Shown: piece after piece, positions 10,250 to 21,698 of the stretch
How the letters are laid out: every line of letters starts with the position of its first letter
Numbering within the stretch: position 1 is the stretch's first letter
From: Ophiobolus disseminans
Lineage: Eukaryota > Ascomycota > Dothideomycetes > Pleosporales > Phaeosphaeriaceae
Length of the DNA: 64,000 nucleotides
Reading direction: 5' to 3'
Assembly (NCBI GenBank): GCA_010093685.1
Contig: MU006223.1
Span: 578,228 to 642,227, forward strand
Program-made: the position numbers and the translations under genes
The notes under the pieces: generated by a model
What the model was told of the DNA's origin: nothing
The model's database searches: none
Seen by the model: the letters and a program-made list of their open reading frames with translations, nothing else

Positions 10250-11330
10250 ATGGCACCTTTTCAAATACGCGATGATCCCTCAATTCACGACGACAAGGGT
10301 CCCGCCCTCACAACAGTTTCTGTGCTCTTCACAGTCATTGCCTTCATCACAACTGTCCTCCGCCTTTGGGTACGACGAGGCCGTCGGGCGCTAGGATGGG
10401 ACGACTACATTATTACAGTAGCAATGGTCCTCACGATCATCGAAGCAGCGTTGACTATCCAAGCCGTCACTCGTGGCAAAGGAAAGCGTGCGAAGTTCCT
10501 CTCCAAGGCCCAGATACAGTACATCAATATGTACAGCTGGTACGCCCAGCACGTACTATTTGCAACTATGGCGCTTATCAAGACTTCTGTGTGCCTGCTG
10601 GTAGTCAGAATCAAGCAAGAGAGGAAACTCAGGATCTTTGTGGGATGTGTCATTACTGTGTTGGTCGCAGCAAGCATCGAAGTCAGTATCGTGCTGCTAG
10701 CACAGTGTAGGCCTATCAGCGCGCACTGGCGTGGGGCAAAGCCTGGGCAGTGTTGGCCCACAGAAGTGCGCATATACTCAATATATGTACAAGCTGGTAA
10801 GCACCGCCATACAGTCCCTTCGTCATCTCTTGCCGCTGAATCCGTGTGCAGGTCTCTCAATCTTAACCGACCTCATCTGCTCGCTACTTCCGATTGCCAT
10901 TATGTGGAACGTTCAACTACCCTTTCGAAAGAAGGCCTCGATTTGGGCCCTAATGGCGATGGGCCTCGTATGTACAGCATGCTCAGCTGTCAGAGCCAAG
11001 TCGCTCAACTCAAAAGCTAAAGATATTGCCTACGAATACTCCGTCGTTGCAATCTGGGCCATGGCAGAAATCTGCCTGGGAATTATCGCGACAAACCTGG
11101 CGCTTTCCCGGTCGATGTATTATTACTTCTTCAAGCATGACCAAAATACGCGCCCATCTACACACCCATATCCATACGGTTCGCATTCGCATGGCCCATA
11201 TACTGGGCATGCCGAACAGTCGTATACTACGAAGATCGAGCGGCGAGATACTTCAATAGCTCGGAGCGAGGATAGCGATGTGCCGTTAAAGCCGATTATA
11301 CACAAGACAACGGAGATTAATGTACAATAA
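10250..11330 (+). CDS. Fungal rhodopsin-like seven-transmembrane protein (341 aa), PTH11-related group
   Basis: Exons 10250-10796 and 10852-11330 are joined by a 55-nt intron (GTAAGC donor, TGCAG acceptor). The product has seven hydrophobic segments. Family marks include WDDYII after the first helix, a CRPISAHW-type loop and LGIIATNLALSRS after the last helix. These match the fungal 'rhodopsin' (SAT4/PTH11-like) integral membrane domain. No CFEM cysteine domain precedes it, unlike Pth11 proper. The C-terminal tail of about 65 residues is His/Tyr/Ser-rich and cytoplasmic. Members are thought to sense surface or chemical cues; no ligand can be assigned. The start at MAPFQIRDD is preferred over the ATG at 10187 because family members begin shortly before the first helix. 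Confidence 0.9.
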
Positions 11331-12497
11331 TGATCAGAGTCATGACGTAAAGATAATGAGTTTTGGAGCACAGTTTGGGTTTTGCAAAAGTCTGTAAATG
11401 TTCAATACATCCCATACTCGCTGCATTCAGCACGCAAAGATCTTTGAGCTTATATACAAAATTTATGTCCAGTTCATTACTCTATCGAAAGGCTCAGTCC
11501 CACTAAGCCGTAGGGGCCTCCGTAGCATTCTCCTTCCTTTCAGGGCTGTGCTCATATGCGGTAGCCTTCTCAGGCTGTTGCCCGGAGTGGTTACCCCCAA
11601 GAAAAGCTATGACGTCACTACTTACCAAGTATCACAACCTCCATCACAACAATCCAACAATCTGTCGCCTTGTAATTTTGTACCTGATCAGCGTCGTAGT
11701 TTTGCTGACCGCCTGTCACCCTCTGGTAGGCGACTTACACGGCAAGTATGTGCGTCGCGCTGACTTCCAAACGCGTTCGTCCAGGATGAGGCAGTACACA
11801 TATCTGTACTTGGTTATGTGCTGAATCCAAATTTTCAACTTATCTATCTTACCACTAACTGCAAAGAACTCTTCTACGAACCATGATAATACCGCCACTC
11901 TCGAAAAATCTCTCCTTTACGGAAGTTGACCTCTTGCAAGGACTTTTAAATCGGACACGGTTACTCGATAGTGGTTTCCTTTTCGAGACTTCAAAATCGT
12001 GCATCGTTCATATGCAATCTCGTCCTGCTATACCTCGGTAGAGTGGCAGAAAACCCGGGAGTGGAAATCGGCACTGCAGGACTATATGAGGGCTTGGTTC
12101 ACCCCGGTTGGGAAACCCTGTTACCCCACGGCTATAATCCACTTCCCGAGCGCGTTCTTCCGGATGTGGGTCGCATCTGTGACCACATATGGGAGTTTGC
12201 GAGAATGAAAGCTAACGTCAATAGCCTGGTCTTCGCCATTGGTTCGTTGTGGTTGTGTGCGGGCCACTGGAAACGTCTATTTCACAGCCTTGGGAGCATA
12301 AGCGAAATGTAGGCATACATCGCATATATGACTTTGATTGAGTCTTCGACCAGGCGCGTCCCGGGTAGGAAACACGGCGTCGTTGATGGTGGAGCATAAA
12401 CGTGGGTCATGCACCGACTAGCGAATTCACATATAAGCTTTGGACTTCGTCGAAAGTTGTCAACACCACAAACAGCCAAACCACCGTGAAAGTTACC
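11331..12497. other. Intergenic; TATA-like element before the esterase gene
   Basis: No open frame in this 1.2 kb has a domain. TATAAG at 12432-12437 lies 66 bp upstream of the esterase ATG and is a plausible core-promoter element. Confidence 0.45.
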
Positions 12498-13428
12498 ATG
12501 TATCATTCGGCTTTCCTACTCAGCGGCCTGGTGGCTATTTCAGCAACTGCTGATGCCGCGCTTACTCGAGTCACTGACTTCGGCACGAATCCATCGAATC
12601 TCCAGATGAACATCTATGTGCCAACCAAAGTAGCCACAAAGCCTGCTATTATAGTCGCAGTAAGTCTCAGTTTCCGTATATTACAATCAATTCAAGCTGA
12701 AGTCACATTAGATGCATGGTTGTGGCGGCACCGGCGAACAATACGCCCAAGGAACTAAATACAACAGCCTGTCTGACACCAAAGGTTTCATCACCATCTT
12801 TCCCTCCACCAAGAAGGATAGCAACTGCTGGGAGGTCAACACAGTCAAAGGCCTCTCTCGCGATGCCGGCGGCGACAACCAAGGCCTCGTCAGCATGATC
12901 AAGTACACGATCCAGAAGTACAGCGCCGATCCGACCAAGGTGTTCGCTACCGGCAGTAGCTCAGGATGCATGATGACAAACGTACTCATGGCGACATACC
13001 CAGACGTAATCGCTGCTGGGTCATGCTACTCAGGCGTGGCAGCTGGATGTCTTGCTGGTAGCCCTGGTGCGAGTCCTGGATCTGCGGACCCGAAGTGCGC
13101 GAATGGGCAGAACATTAAGACGCAGGATCAATGGGTTGCACAGGCCAAGGCTATGTATCCTGGGTACAACGGCACATACCCGCGTATGGCGACGTGGCAT
13201 GGCACTGCGGATACGCTGGTCAAGATTCCAAATTTGGGCGAGCAGTTGAAAGAATGGTCGGGTCTACACGGCGTGACGTTCACGAAGAACGTGACCAATA
13301 CGCCGCAGAGCGGGTACACACAGATGGTGTATGGCGATGGCACAAAGCTTGTCGGGTATAGTGCGCAGGGTGTAGGACATACGGTGCCGGTGCACGAGGC
13401 TGAGGATTTGAAGTGGTTTGACCTCTAG
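12498..13428 (+). CDS. Secreted CE1-type esterase (292 aa), acetylxylan/feruloyl esterase or PHB-depolymerase-like
   Basis: Exons 12498-12659 and 12712-13428 are joined by a 52-nt intron (GTAAGT donor, TTAG acceptor), fusing AIIVA to MHGCGGTGE. Residues 1-20 are a signal peptide ending near ADA. The alpha/beta-hydrolase marks are the oxyanion region HGCGG, the nucleophile elbow GSSSG, an Asp in WHGTADTLV and a His in GVGHTVP, giving a complete Ser-Asp-His triad. Length and order match carbohydrate esterase family 1 proteins annotated as acetylxylan esterases or feruloyl esterase B. It would act on plant cell-wall polysaccharide outside the cell. No carbohydrate-binding module is present. Intact. 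Confidence 0.9.
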
Positions 13429-13754
13429 TTGCAGAACAGGGCTGTGGGAAACTACTCGGTAGCCGAATTTAGAGGGGAACCTTGTCGTTATGTTGTCAGT
13501 AAGCTGGGTCACGTTATGTACCTTACAGTAGCGAATCATAAAGTTTTCATGCCCCTGCTGCAGTCATGCAATTATGCCAAGGGTTGAAAGCGGTGCAGCC
13601 TTGTGGCTGTGTATGGCGACGACGATTTACCCACATGGAAGGCCGTCCTGCCCACAGTGCTCATGTGCCAATTCTCTTAGAGTTCCGTCGTAACACACCC
13701 TCCTCTGACCTTCGTTTCACATGGAGCGCGTGATTTCAGGCTGAGCGCCTCGCC

Positions 13755-15467
13755 ATGGCAGTGCCGTTCGGGTTCTCGGTCGGTGACTTCATCGCTGGGA
13801 TCAAACTCCTCAAGAGGGGCTTCCATGCACTCTCAGACGCGCGCGGCGCCAAAGCTGATTATCTCGAATTGCGAAAGACCCTAGACACCCTAGACGAGGC
13901 ACTCGATGCGGCCACTCGATTGACAACACCCGAGAACCGAGCAGCCGTGGAAGCTGAGGTGGTAGGATGCAAAAGATGTATTAAGACGTTTCTAAGCGAT
14001 TTCTCCAAGTTCGAATTGCTAAGGAGTGGTCCTGCGAATGCCAACAAATTGACATTTGCATTGCGGAAGCTACAGTGGTCGCTATGTAAGAATGAAGATG
14101 TTCAGAGATTCAAGGAACACCTTGAAACACACACGACGAGTTTACAGCTGCGGTTCGCGGTTCTTAATCTGTGAGCGCTATCTGCGAATCAGCCGAATTC
14201 CAATGAAACAAGAATCGCACTAAACTATGCCAGAGACTCACAATTCCAGGCACTGAAAATGGCGAAACAATCGACGAAGAACACCGAAGTCCTTTTGAAT
14301 CGAGTCACCACTGGTCTGCAACTGCAAGATGGCTTGGCCAATGAGATGCGAGACGCTCACAACGCGCAAAGTTGTGCTTTGGCGGATCTAGGCAAGCATG
14401 CGCAATCAAGTAGCGAAGTTGTTGCGGGTATTCCATCTCACATTGGCTTCATTCATCAGCGGCTGAGAATGTAAGGAGTTCGAGCCTGCGAATGTTCGAA
14501 AGCCTGACTTACAATGATCAGCGACTTATCATCTGATATGCAGCAAGCTATGGTCAGTACGCTCGAGGAAACCCAGAAAGATAAGTCAGCCACTGCGAAG
14601 AGGTTAGAAAACCTCATAGCAAAGAGCGAAAGCCTCGAGGCTCATCTCATTGAAGTGAAGACCATGGTGCAGGTACAAAGGGAAGTTCCTGCGCAAATCC
14701 TATTTGGAAGCCCCGTGGTGGTGGTCGATCCTTTCGAGGGACATAGACTCCCGTTTCACCTGGAAACAATCACCTCTTTCGAGGCCCTCTCTGCGATATT
14801 GATGTTCCGATTCAAGGATACGGGGGGCAACGCGGTCGACAGGATTCGCCGGCAGCTGTTCGATATGTATGAGTCTTCGCGACAAAGGAGAATCGATCTA
14901 AACGGACGATGGTCAGAAGCGTTTGAGGTATGATCTATAAACTGCCCCAACCATAGCTGTCACTTATAGGTTCGTAGCCAGGACAATACGTAGAGATGAG
15001 TATGCTCGTGCCTGCGTCACCCAGTCTTTCAACTTCGCGATGCCCACGCTGCCATCATCAAGACGACCAAAGGCACGAGGAAAACGAGAAAGTGAGATGG
15101 TGAGATGTCCGCCGTAAATCCGATTCAACCGTTGACCGGTTCTAGTATCATCTGTCCGATGACGTACCGTTGGTCACTACGTTCGGCCGAAGTGATGGAC
15201 CCGTTCGCTATGAAGAGTCTCGAGGTGGGAAAGCTTGAGCATGATGATGACAAAGACATACGATCATTCGTCCGCGTTCACATCATTGAGCCACCGCAGG
15301 CGTCAACACAGAGCGATGAATCTAGTAGTGGCATACATGGGGCCATTAAGATCTGGCACTGTTCTGCCTGTGGAGACGGGCCATACGGAAACTGGCAGAG
15401 TTTCTGCCAAACATGCCAGCATACGAGGTGTTCGTCGTGTGAACTGTCATGTCTAGTAGTATCTTGA
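13755..15467 (+). CDS. Ubiquitin-like-domain protein with N-terminal fungal STAND-type domain and zinc modules (500 aa)
   Basis: Five exons: 13755-14170, 14234-14470, 14522-14927, 14978-15099 and 15146-15467, all with GT-AG introns of 46-63 nt. The N-terminus (FGFSVGDFIAGIKLL) resembles the helical domain found at the start of many fungal STAND/NLR-like proteins. A coiled helical middle follows, then FEGHRLPFHLETITSFEAL, the start of the fungal ubiquitin-like domain (ULD) that usually follows such regions, ending in PGQYVEMSM. A zinc ribbon is formed by CPRC in exon 4 and CIIC across the exon 4/5 join. The C-terminus has a second Cys cluster (CSAC, CQTC, CSSC). No NTPase domain is present. 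Function unknown. The fourth intron is supported by bringing the second CxxC into frame. Confidence 0.7.
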
Positions 15468-15851
15468 TCAGGTGCGGTATCAGCTCACCGACAAATAAAT
15501 GATGGGTTTGGGACCTGTGCGTCTTCTTGATCGACTCTTTCGGCCCCGCAATTCAAAAAGCATTGTCTCCGGACTTCCCTGAGTCGATGCGGGATTCTTA
15601 CTGGTCTTTAAAGCTCTGGGCAAGATGTTTCGCAAAAGGCGATGAACTGCCTATCTGCGCAGTGAGTAAGGCTGAGAAGATCAGCCGTGCCCTTTCCACT
15701 TCTTCTGCAATATGCATGCACGGACAGCGCATCACACCATCAACAATTAAAAGCGTACACTGCTCGGCTCTCCTGACCATAAGGAATCGCCAAATTCCTG
15801 CGTGTAAGGCTATAAGCTGTATTTGCCGAATCCGATAGTTAGCCAGAAAAA

Positions 15852-16272
15852 ATGTCTGCCCTACCGCATACCGTCAAGATCCAGCCTTGTGCGTCGCCCG
15901 ACTGCACCAACGAATTCCAGGCCAGGCGTTATCACTCTGTCGCAGATCGCATATACGATACGCCTTTCATCTATTGCGAAGAGCGTAGGTAGACAGCAAT
16001 TCGAGTGCGAGGCGCCGTTAACATCCAGAAGATCGCTGTCCTCACGAGGATGAACCGTCCGAGTCTCTTGACGCAAGCCGAGCCAATCAGTGTATTCGCT
16101 GGAAAGACGAGAATTGCAAAACTTGCCCTCAGCGTGAGTTGTGCGGTCATGTTTGAGATGGTTGCGATATTGACAAGAAGCAGATTGCGCGGACGCATTG
16201 AACCATGCCGACCTGGAAGGACGGTTCTCTCAGTGTTTGTCGTGTGGTTACGCAATGAAGTTTCGGAAGTAA
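15852..16272 (+). CDS. Small Cys-rich probable zinc-binding protein (108 aa)
   Basis: Three exons (15852-15984, 16029-16133, 16184-16272) with introns of 44 nt (GTAGGT donor, TTAAC branch point, CAG) and 50 nt (GTGAGT donor, TTGAC branch point, CAG). No single frame covers it, yet the joins yield a closed 109-codon frame. It has ten Cys (residues 13, 18, 42, 48, 66, 74, 77, 81, 97, 100), two of them CxxC pairs (CKTC and CLSC), several His, no signal peptide and a basic end (KFRK). This suggests zinc binding in the cytosol or nucleus rather than a disulfide effector. It follows the ULD/zinc gene on the same strand by 384 bp. I do not recognise the family. Confidence 0.55.
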
Positions 16273-16882
16273 CATTCCAACATACCGTGTGATCGAGTGA
16301 CGAGTACTGGAGAAGCCGCAGCGGGAGTGCTGTGGACTCGTCCAGATGTCATTAAACTTATCGATAGCTTGTCACGCCTGTTTCCACTTTAAACTTCACT
16401 ACCGGTAGCGCAACGGCGCGCTCCACCGCGAACAACAGAACCATGTCGTGCATGATGCTGCATGCAAAGCACACACCCGTTCGCAGATCTATGCATAACG
16501 ATTGACCTTTCGTACTTCACTGAGATGTGACCTAGATGCAAGAAGTGACCACAGCAAATGTATTGTTTGTTTTCATTCCGGCCACGTCTTCTGTGCTACC
16601 AGCCCCTATCCCATTTCCCCAAGTCACACTAAGACAAGGATGTCCTCCGGACACCCGTTCCGCACCGCACAGCAGGGTCAACGTGCGCGCTCTAATTGCA
16701 TCCGCAATTGCCACCTCTCCTGAAATGTTCCACAGTCAGCCAAATCTCGGCTGGCCTGTTAGCATGCCTCGGGGTGTGGGCGCGGTCCGCATGCTGGTCG
16801 ATGCGTCCGTGGCAGCCTATTTCCATCAAAACGAACGGCTTCCCCGAAGATATCGCGACGTATCTCATCGTTATCCGACAAG
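16273..16882. other. Gap with a possible extra zinc-motif exon
   Basis: Around 16550-16600 one plus-strand frame reads KCIVC, FHSGHVFC, a compact zinc-ligand pattern like those in the two upstream genes. It lacks a clear start and splice partners, so I do not call a gene. The rest shows nothing. Confidence 0.25.
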
Positions 16883-17743
16883 ATGTTTCTCAGTGTCAAG
16901 GAACGAGCAAGGCAGATTGCAAGCGGTCAGTTGACCGCACAACCGCCGGCAAGCCAGGTCAACGAACCGCCACCAAAAGTCACGATCCCGAAAAGTACGC
17001 CGAGAGTCGCGGCGGCGAAACCTCCATCTCCAAAACCAGCCTCGGCAAAACCCACACTCCCAAAGGTTGCAGCGCCGAAACCTGCGCCTGTGAAAGCTTC
17101 GTCCTCGAAACCTGCACCCACAAGAACATCGACTCAAATAGGCGCATTTCCAGACGCTGCGCCGCCGAAGCTCTCCCGATCGAAGACCGAACCTCCAAAG
17201 TCGCCAAAATCACCGAAGACTGAGTCCTCGAGAACGAAGCACTCGAAAAGTTCATCGTCGAAAGACAAGGACAAGGATACACCATCAAGACCCAAGGCTT
17301 CGAGAACCGAATCCTCAAAGAGCGCATCATCGAAGAGCACGCCTTCAAAGTCCAAGCCCTCAAAAAGCGTACCAGTAACACCTGTGCGCTCAAGTTTCTT
17401 CTCGAGAATAGCGGCGAGCAGTTCTTCCTCCTCATCTGAGTCCTCCACCGACGATGAAGCGCCCAAACACGCACCATCAGACGAGATGAGCGAGCTGAAG
17501 GCAGCATGCTTGAAGCAAGTGAGCGGCGTCACAGGCCTCGGAGGAAAGAACTTAGCCATTGTCTGCCGACAAACATCCAAGAAGGGATGGTATGCCGCAC
17601 TGAAAGACCTAAGTTCGGATAAATACCTGAAGATGTGGATGAATCGCGACAAGACGTTCCCGACGCAAGTGGAAGCGCTTCAGGCATATCTTGTGTTTGC
17701 GAAGAAAATGAAGGATGGTTCAAGGCTGTTTCCTACAAAGTAA
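16883..17743 (+). CDS. Ser/Lys/Pro-rich protein with a conserved-looking C-terminal module (286 aa)
   Basis: This is one uninterrupted frame. Residues 20-190 are low complexity: repeated PKPA, KPSPKP and SKS units with many Ser-Lys and Ser-Pro pairs, so probably disordered, basic and phosphorylated. The last 85 or so residues are ordered: SELKAACLKQVSGVTGLGG, then a Trp/Tyr-containing stretch (KKGWYAALKDL), KYLKMWMNRDKTF and a Leu-rich helix. I do not recognise this module. No signal peptide or membrane segment. The low-complexity part also leaves long antisense frames open, which I take as shadows. A 5' exon upstream of 16883 cannot be excluded. Confidence 0.6.
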   Translation: MFLSVKERARQIASGQLTAQPPASQVNEPPPKVTIPKSTPRVAAAKPPSPKPASAKPTLPKVAAPKPAPVKASSSKPAPTRTSTQIGAFPDAAPPKLSRSKTEPPKSPKSPKTESSRTKHSKSSSSKDKDKDTPSRPKASRTESSKSASSKSTPSKSKPSKSVPVTPVRSSFFSRIAASSSSSSSESSTDDEAPKHAPSDEMSELKAACLKQVSGVTGLGGKNLAIVCRQTSKKGWYAALKDLSSDKYLKMWMNRDKTFPTQVEALQAYLVFAKKMKDGSRLFPTK

Positions 17744-18359
17744 GGGGTGACAAAACAAAAGCTTGAGAACTGCAGCGGACTCCGTAATGAATGACCGAGG
17801 AACATAATTAGCACGCTGCTCGACCGACCGACCTCTATGGGGTCATGTAAAACATGTACAACACCACTCCACTTTGGCAAGGCGTCTGGGTTTTGGGACA
17901 TCTCCCGTGCAGGAGCACTTTAGCACGGCGTTTTATGGAATTAGACGGACATCGCAAAGAGTATGACCTGCGCAGGACGCGTGCAGGTTGTACTGTAATA
18001 GCTCGTAAGTGTTGTAAGATAGGACCTGTAAGTCATAGCGACTTGCTGGTCAAGTGTGTACCATCATCTGTAACTGTTAGTATAATAACATGAGGACGAG
18101 TTGCCGCTGGAGGCGACTCATTGGCGCGATGCCGACACAAGGTTCGAGAAATATGATCTAGATGGAACCGTGATAAGATGTTCCCAACGACCGCTGCATG
18201 TTTAATGGGAGGACAATGAGGCCAGGTGCGAGTCAAGTGTAAGCTCTTATCGATAAGCCATACCGGTACCTGCCTGCGCAGAAGTGGGTCTGCTGTGCAC
18301 TTCACTTGCACCACTCCAGCCATGTGAAGCACACACCGTTACCGGGCTGCGTTCAGACA
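17744..18359. other. Intergenic, nothing recognised
   Basis: No coding, RNA or repeat signal that I can support in this 616-bp gap upstream of the ARF-like gene. Confidence 0.5.
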
Positions 18360-19090
18360 ATGTACCACCTTTTCAAATCCATATACCTCCACGCCACAAG
18401 TAAAGAAGGTAGACACTCCATCTGACCCCCTAACCCACCTCCACAACATCTCGCTCACACACCAAAGAGTACTCTGTCCTCCTCCTGGGTCTCGACAACG
18501 CCGGCAAAACCACGCTTCTCGAGCAAATCAAAGCCGCCTACACGCCTTCACATCCCAACCTCAAGACCGTACCCACCGTCGGCCAAAACGTCGCAACCGT
18601 AGAGCTACCGCCGCCTAACCCACCTATCTACCTCAAGATATGGGACGTCGGCGGCCAGCATAGCCTACGCGGCCTCTGGCAAAGCTACTACAGTTCCTGC
18701 CACGCTATCGTTTTCGTCATCGACAGCAGCGACGTCGGCAACGCCACGCTCGCCGACCTATCCCAGAACACCAGCACACCCAACGAGGACATCGGCCGGC
18801 TAGACGAGTGCCGCTTAGTCCTCGAGTCGGTGCTGGAGAATGAAGACACGTCTGGTGTTCCCATCTTGGTGCTAGCGAACAAGCAGGATCGCGAGGACTG
18901 CGTGGAGGTTGTGCGGATCAAAGAGGGGTTTGTGAGACGGGTGTTTGAGGGCGAGAAGGGTGGGAATGTGAGGGACAGTCGCGTGTTGCCGTGCAGTGCG
19001 CTCACGGGCACGGGTGTCAATGAGGCCGTGGAGTGGCTGTGTAGTCGCATGGCGATGAATAAGGAGGGGAGGCCGCCGGTTATGCGGTGA
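18360..19090 (+). CDS. ARL3: ARF-family small GTPase of the ARFRP1/Arl3 type (223 aa)
   Basis: Exons 18360-18408 and 18468-19090 are joined by a 59-nt intron (GTAGAC donor, CTAAC branch point, AAAG acceptor). The N-terminus MYHLFKSIYLHATSKEEYSV lacks the Gly2 of typical ARFs; in this branch N-terminal acetylation replaces myristoylation (family knowledge). The G motifs are complete: GLDNAGKTT (P-loop), a Thr in switch I (TVPTVGQNV), WDVGGQHSLRGLW (switch II), NKQD and the SAL region. ARFRP1/yeast Arl3 acts at the trans-Golgi upstream of Arl1 and golgin recruitment. A short insertion (LSQNTSTPNEDIGRL) lies before the NKQD strand. Intact. Confidence 0.9.
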
Positions 19091-19659
19091 TGGAATGGGA
19101 GAAGGAAGCTGACTATACCCAAGTAATGAGATTAGACGCTGCATGATACTGCTTCACAATGCAAAGGCTCTAAAGATCGTATGGGCGGCTTCTGGGATCA
19201 ATATCCTGAGGCTTGCAAAGTCTTGGTACTGGAAGCCGGCTTCCGCTTCCCACTTTGTCGCACCACCAAAATCCTGTAGGACCCGGATGGCATACTTCGT
19301 AAGTCCTGTCATCATCAAAAGAGGCGCAGGCATCGAGCTTAACAGTCAAGCATCAATCCTTCAAGACTGATTTGGTAGACATACAGAGTCCAAGCTTTTA
19401 GGCCTTCACTCGGAAGCGAGCACGCCAATCAGAAGCGGCATATACCTCGATCAGGCATAACTGACCTATCTTCGTCCAACAGCTCCTGCAACAACGAACG
19501 GTTTCAACCCTGAAGAGACACACAAAATGCTAAAGGAAGCCCTAGTAGAGAAATCGACCCATCGCAATTTCTTTTGATATGCTGTTTACTTAAGTCGTTG
19601 TTCAGTGCAAGGCCGGGGAAGACAGACACACTACAGTTCGCTTTCATTCTTTCGTCATC

Positions 19660-21698
19660 ATGCTCAACCTCTTCAAGTACCTCGCATTCGTGTGCTTAGT
19701 CCTGGGTATCTTCCCAACCCACGTCGTAGGAAACGATCACTTTCGTAACAATACAAACCGTGTGCATACGATCAACTCGACGATAATCTCAGAAGTCACA
19801 ATTTCTTACAAACAGGTATGCTTCTGCCACATTGCAGCATAATCAAACCGCCACGCAACATCATAGTATAAACTAACGAATCACTAGAGTACCATTTGCG
19901 AGACAACACCCGGCGTAAGATCTTTCAGTGGTTACATCAACATCCCAAGCTCCGCGCTTGGTGGTTTCAGTGGTCCATCTGAGTACAACGCGAGCATTTT
20001 CTTCTGGTATTTCGAATCCCGAAACGATCCCAAGAATGCACCGCTCTCTTTATATCTCGGTGGCGGCCCAGGCACGACGTCCCTGATGGGCGCAACTGTG
20101 GAGAATGGACCATGCTACATCAATCGCGATTCGAATAGCACCACGTTAAATCCATGGTCATGGAACAACAATGTCAACATGCTGTACATTGATCAGCCAG
20201 TCCAAGTTGGCTTCTCATACGACGAACTGGTTCCAAGCATTCTGGACCTTCTCACTGACACCATCACCCCGAGCAACGGATCAGAGGCATCGAACGCAAC
20301 CTCTGTAACTGGGATCCTACCTAGCCAGAACTCAGCCAATGCTGTCAATACCACTATGAATGCAGCCAGAGTGCTTTGGCAATTCACGCAGATCTGGCTT
20401 CAAGACTTCCCTGAATACAAGTCGTCCGACAACCGCCTCAGCATCTGGGCAAACTCAGTGAGCTCATCCACCCGCCGAGCACCCTTTAGTCACTAACAAA
20501 AATTAGTATGGCGGCCACTGGGGTCCAGGCACGATGTCCTTCTTCCAATCCCAGAACTCCAAGATCGAACGCGGCGTCCTGAACGCTACGCACCTCTATC
20601 TCGACACGCTCGGCATCACAAATGGCTGCATCGACTCCAAGATCGAAGCCCCCTTCTACCCCGAATTCGCCATCAACAACACATACGGCTTCCGGGCTAT
20701 ATCCAACGCAACCTACCTCGACGCGCGCAACAACCTGACAAAAGAAGGCGGCTGCTTTGGGCTCATCGAACAATGCCGCAACCTCGCCACGCTTCACGAT
20801 CCCGACAACATCGGCACGAATGATGTCGTGAATAATGCCTGTGCAACGGCAACGCTGTACTGTTTCCAATTCGTGCAGGGAGCGTATACCGCGGAATCAG
20901 GCGTACGTCAACCAGACCTTCCCTCTCCCTTCCACACATAACTCACTTACATAATCAGCGCAACGCCTTCGACATATCGCGCTCCACGCACGCCATCTTC
21001 CCACCCGACTACATCATCGGCTTGATGAACCAAGCCTGGGTACAGCGCGACCTCGGCGTACCGCTGAACTTCAGCATCGGCGCGAATCATATCGTGGACA
21101 CGTTCTTTGGTGTTACGGGTGATCCGTTCAAGGTCACGATTTCGACGCTGCAGGGCGTCGTGAGCAGTGGAGTGAAGGTTGCGTTGGTGTTTGGGGATAG
21201 GGATTATAGATGTAACTGTATGTTTACCCTCTCTTTTCGTGGTAAAACTGGAGGATACTAACGTCGACAGGGCTTGGTGGCGAAGCTGTTTCGCTCGCTC
21301 TCGACAAACCCGGATTCCGCGAAGCTGGATACGCACACATCTCAACATCCGCAAATTCTAGCACAGGCGTCGTGCGCCAACGCAACGGGCTGTCTTTCTC
21401 GCGCGTGTTTGATGCGGGACATGCTGTGGGTGCGTATCAGCCCGAGACTGTGTCAGAGATATTCGAGCGCGTCATGTTTGACAAGGACGTTGCTACTGGC
21501 AAGATCGATGTGAAGGGAAATGCGAGCTACAGCTCTGTGGGGTTGGAGAGTAGCTTTGGCATCAAGAATGTGTTGCCTGAGAGCCCCAAGAATGAGTGTT
21601 ATGTTTGGGATGCGGTGGTTACGTGTACGGATGATGAGAGGAAGGCGTTGGCGGATGGAAGTGCTGTGGTGGAGGACTTTATTTTGGTGTCGAAGTGA
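19660..21698 (+). CDS. Secreted serine carboxypeptidase, S10 family (602 aa)
   Basis: Five exons: 19660-19815, 19888-20457, 20507-20902, 20959-21217 and 21271-21698, with introns of 49-72 nt, several with clear CTAAC branch points. Residues 1-24 form a signal peptide. The oxyanion region reads LGGGPGTTSL; the nucleophile is in NSYGG, with the second intron falling exactly between the Ser and Tyr codons; the Asp is in GDRDYRCNW and the His in DAGHAVGAYQP. Many N-x-S/T sites indicate a glycosylated exported enzyme. The residue before the Ser is Asn where most S10 enzymes have Asp or Glu, which may alter the acidic pH optimum (inference). Distinct from the carboxypeptidase Y orthologue at 32-34 kb. 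Confidence 0.9.
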
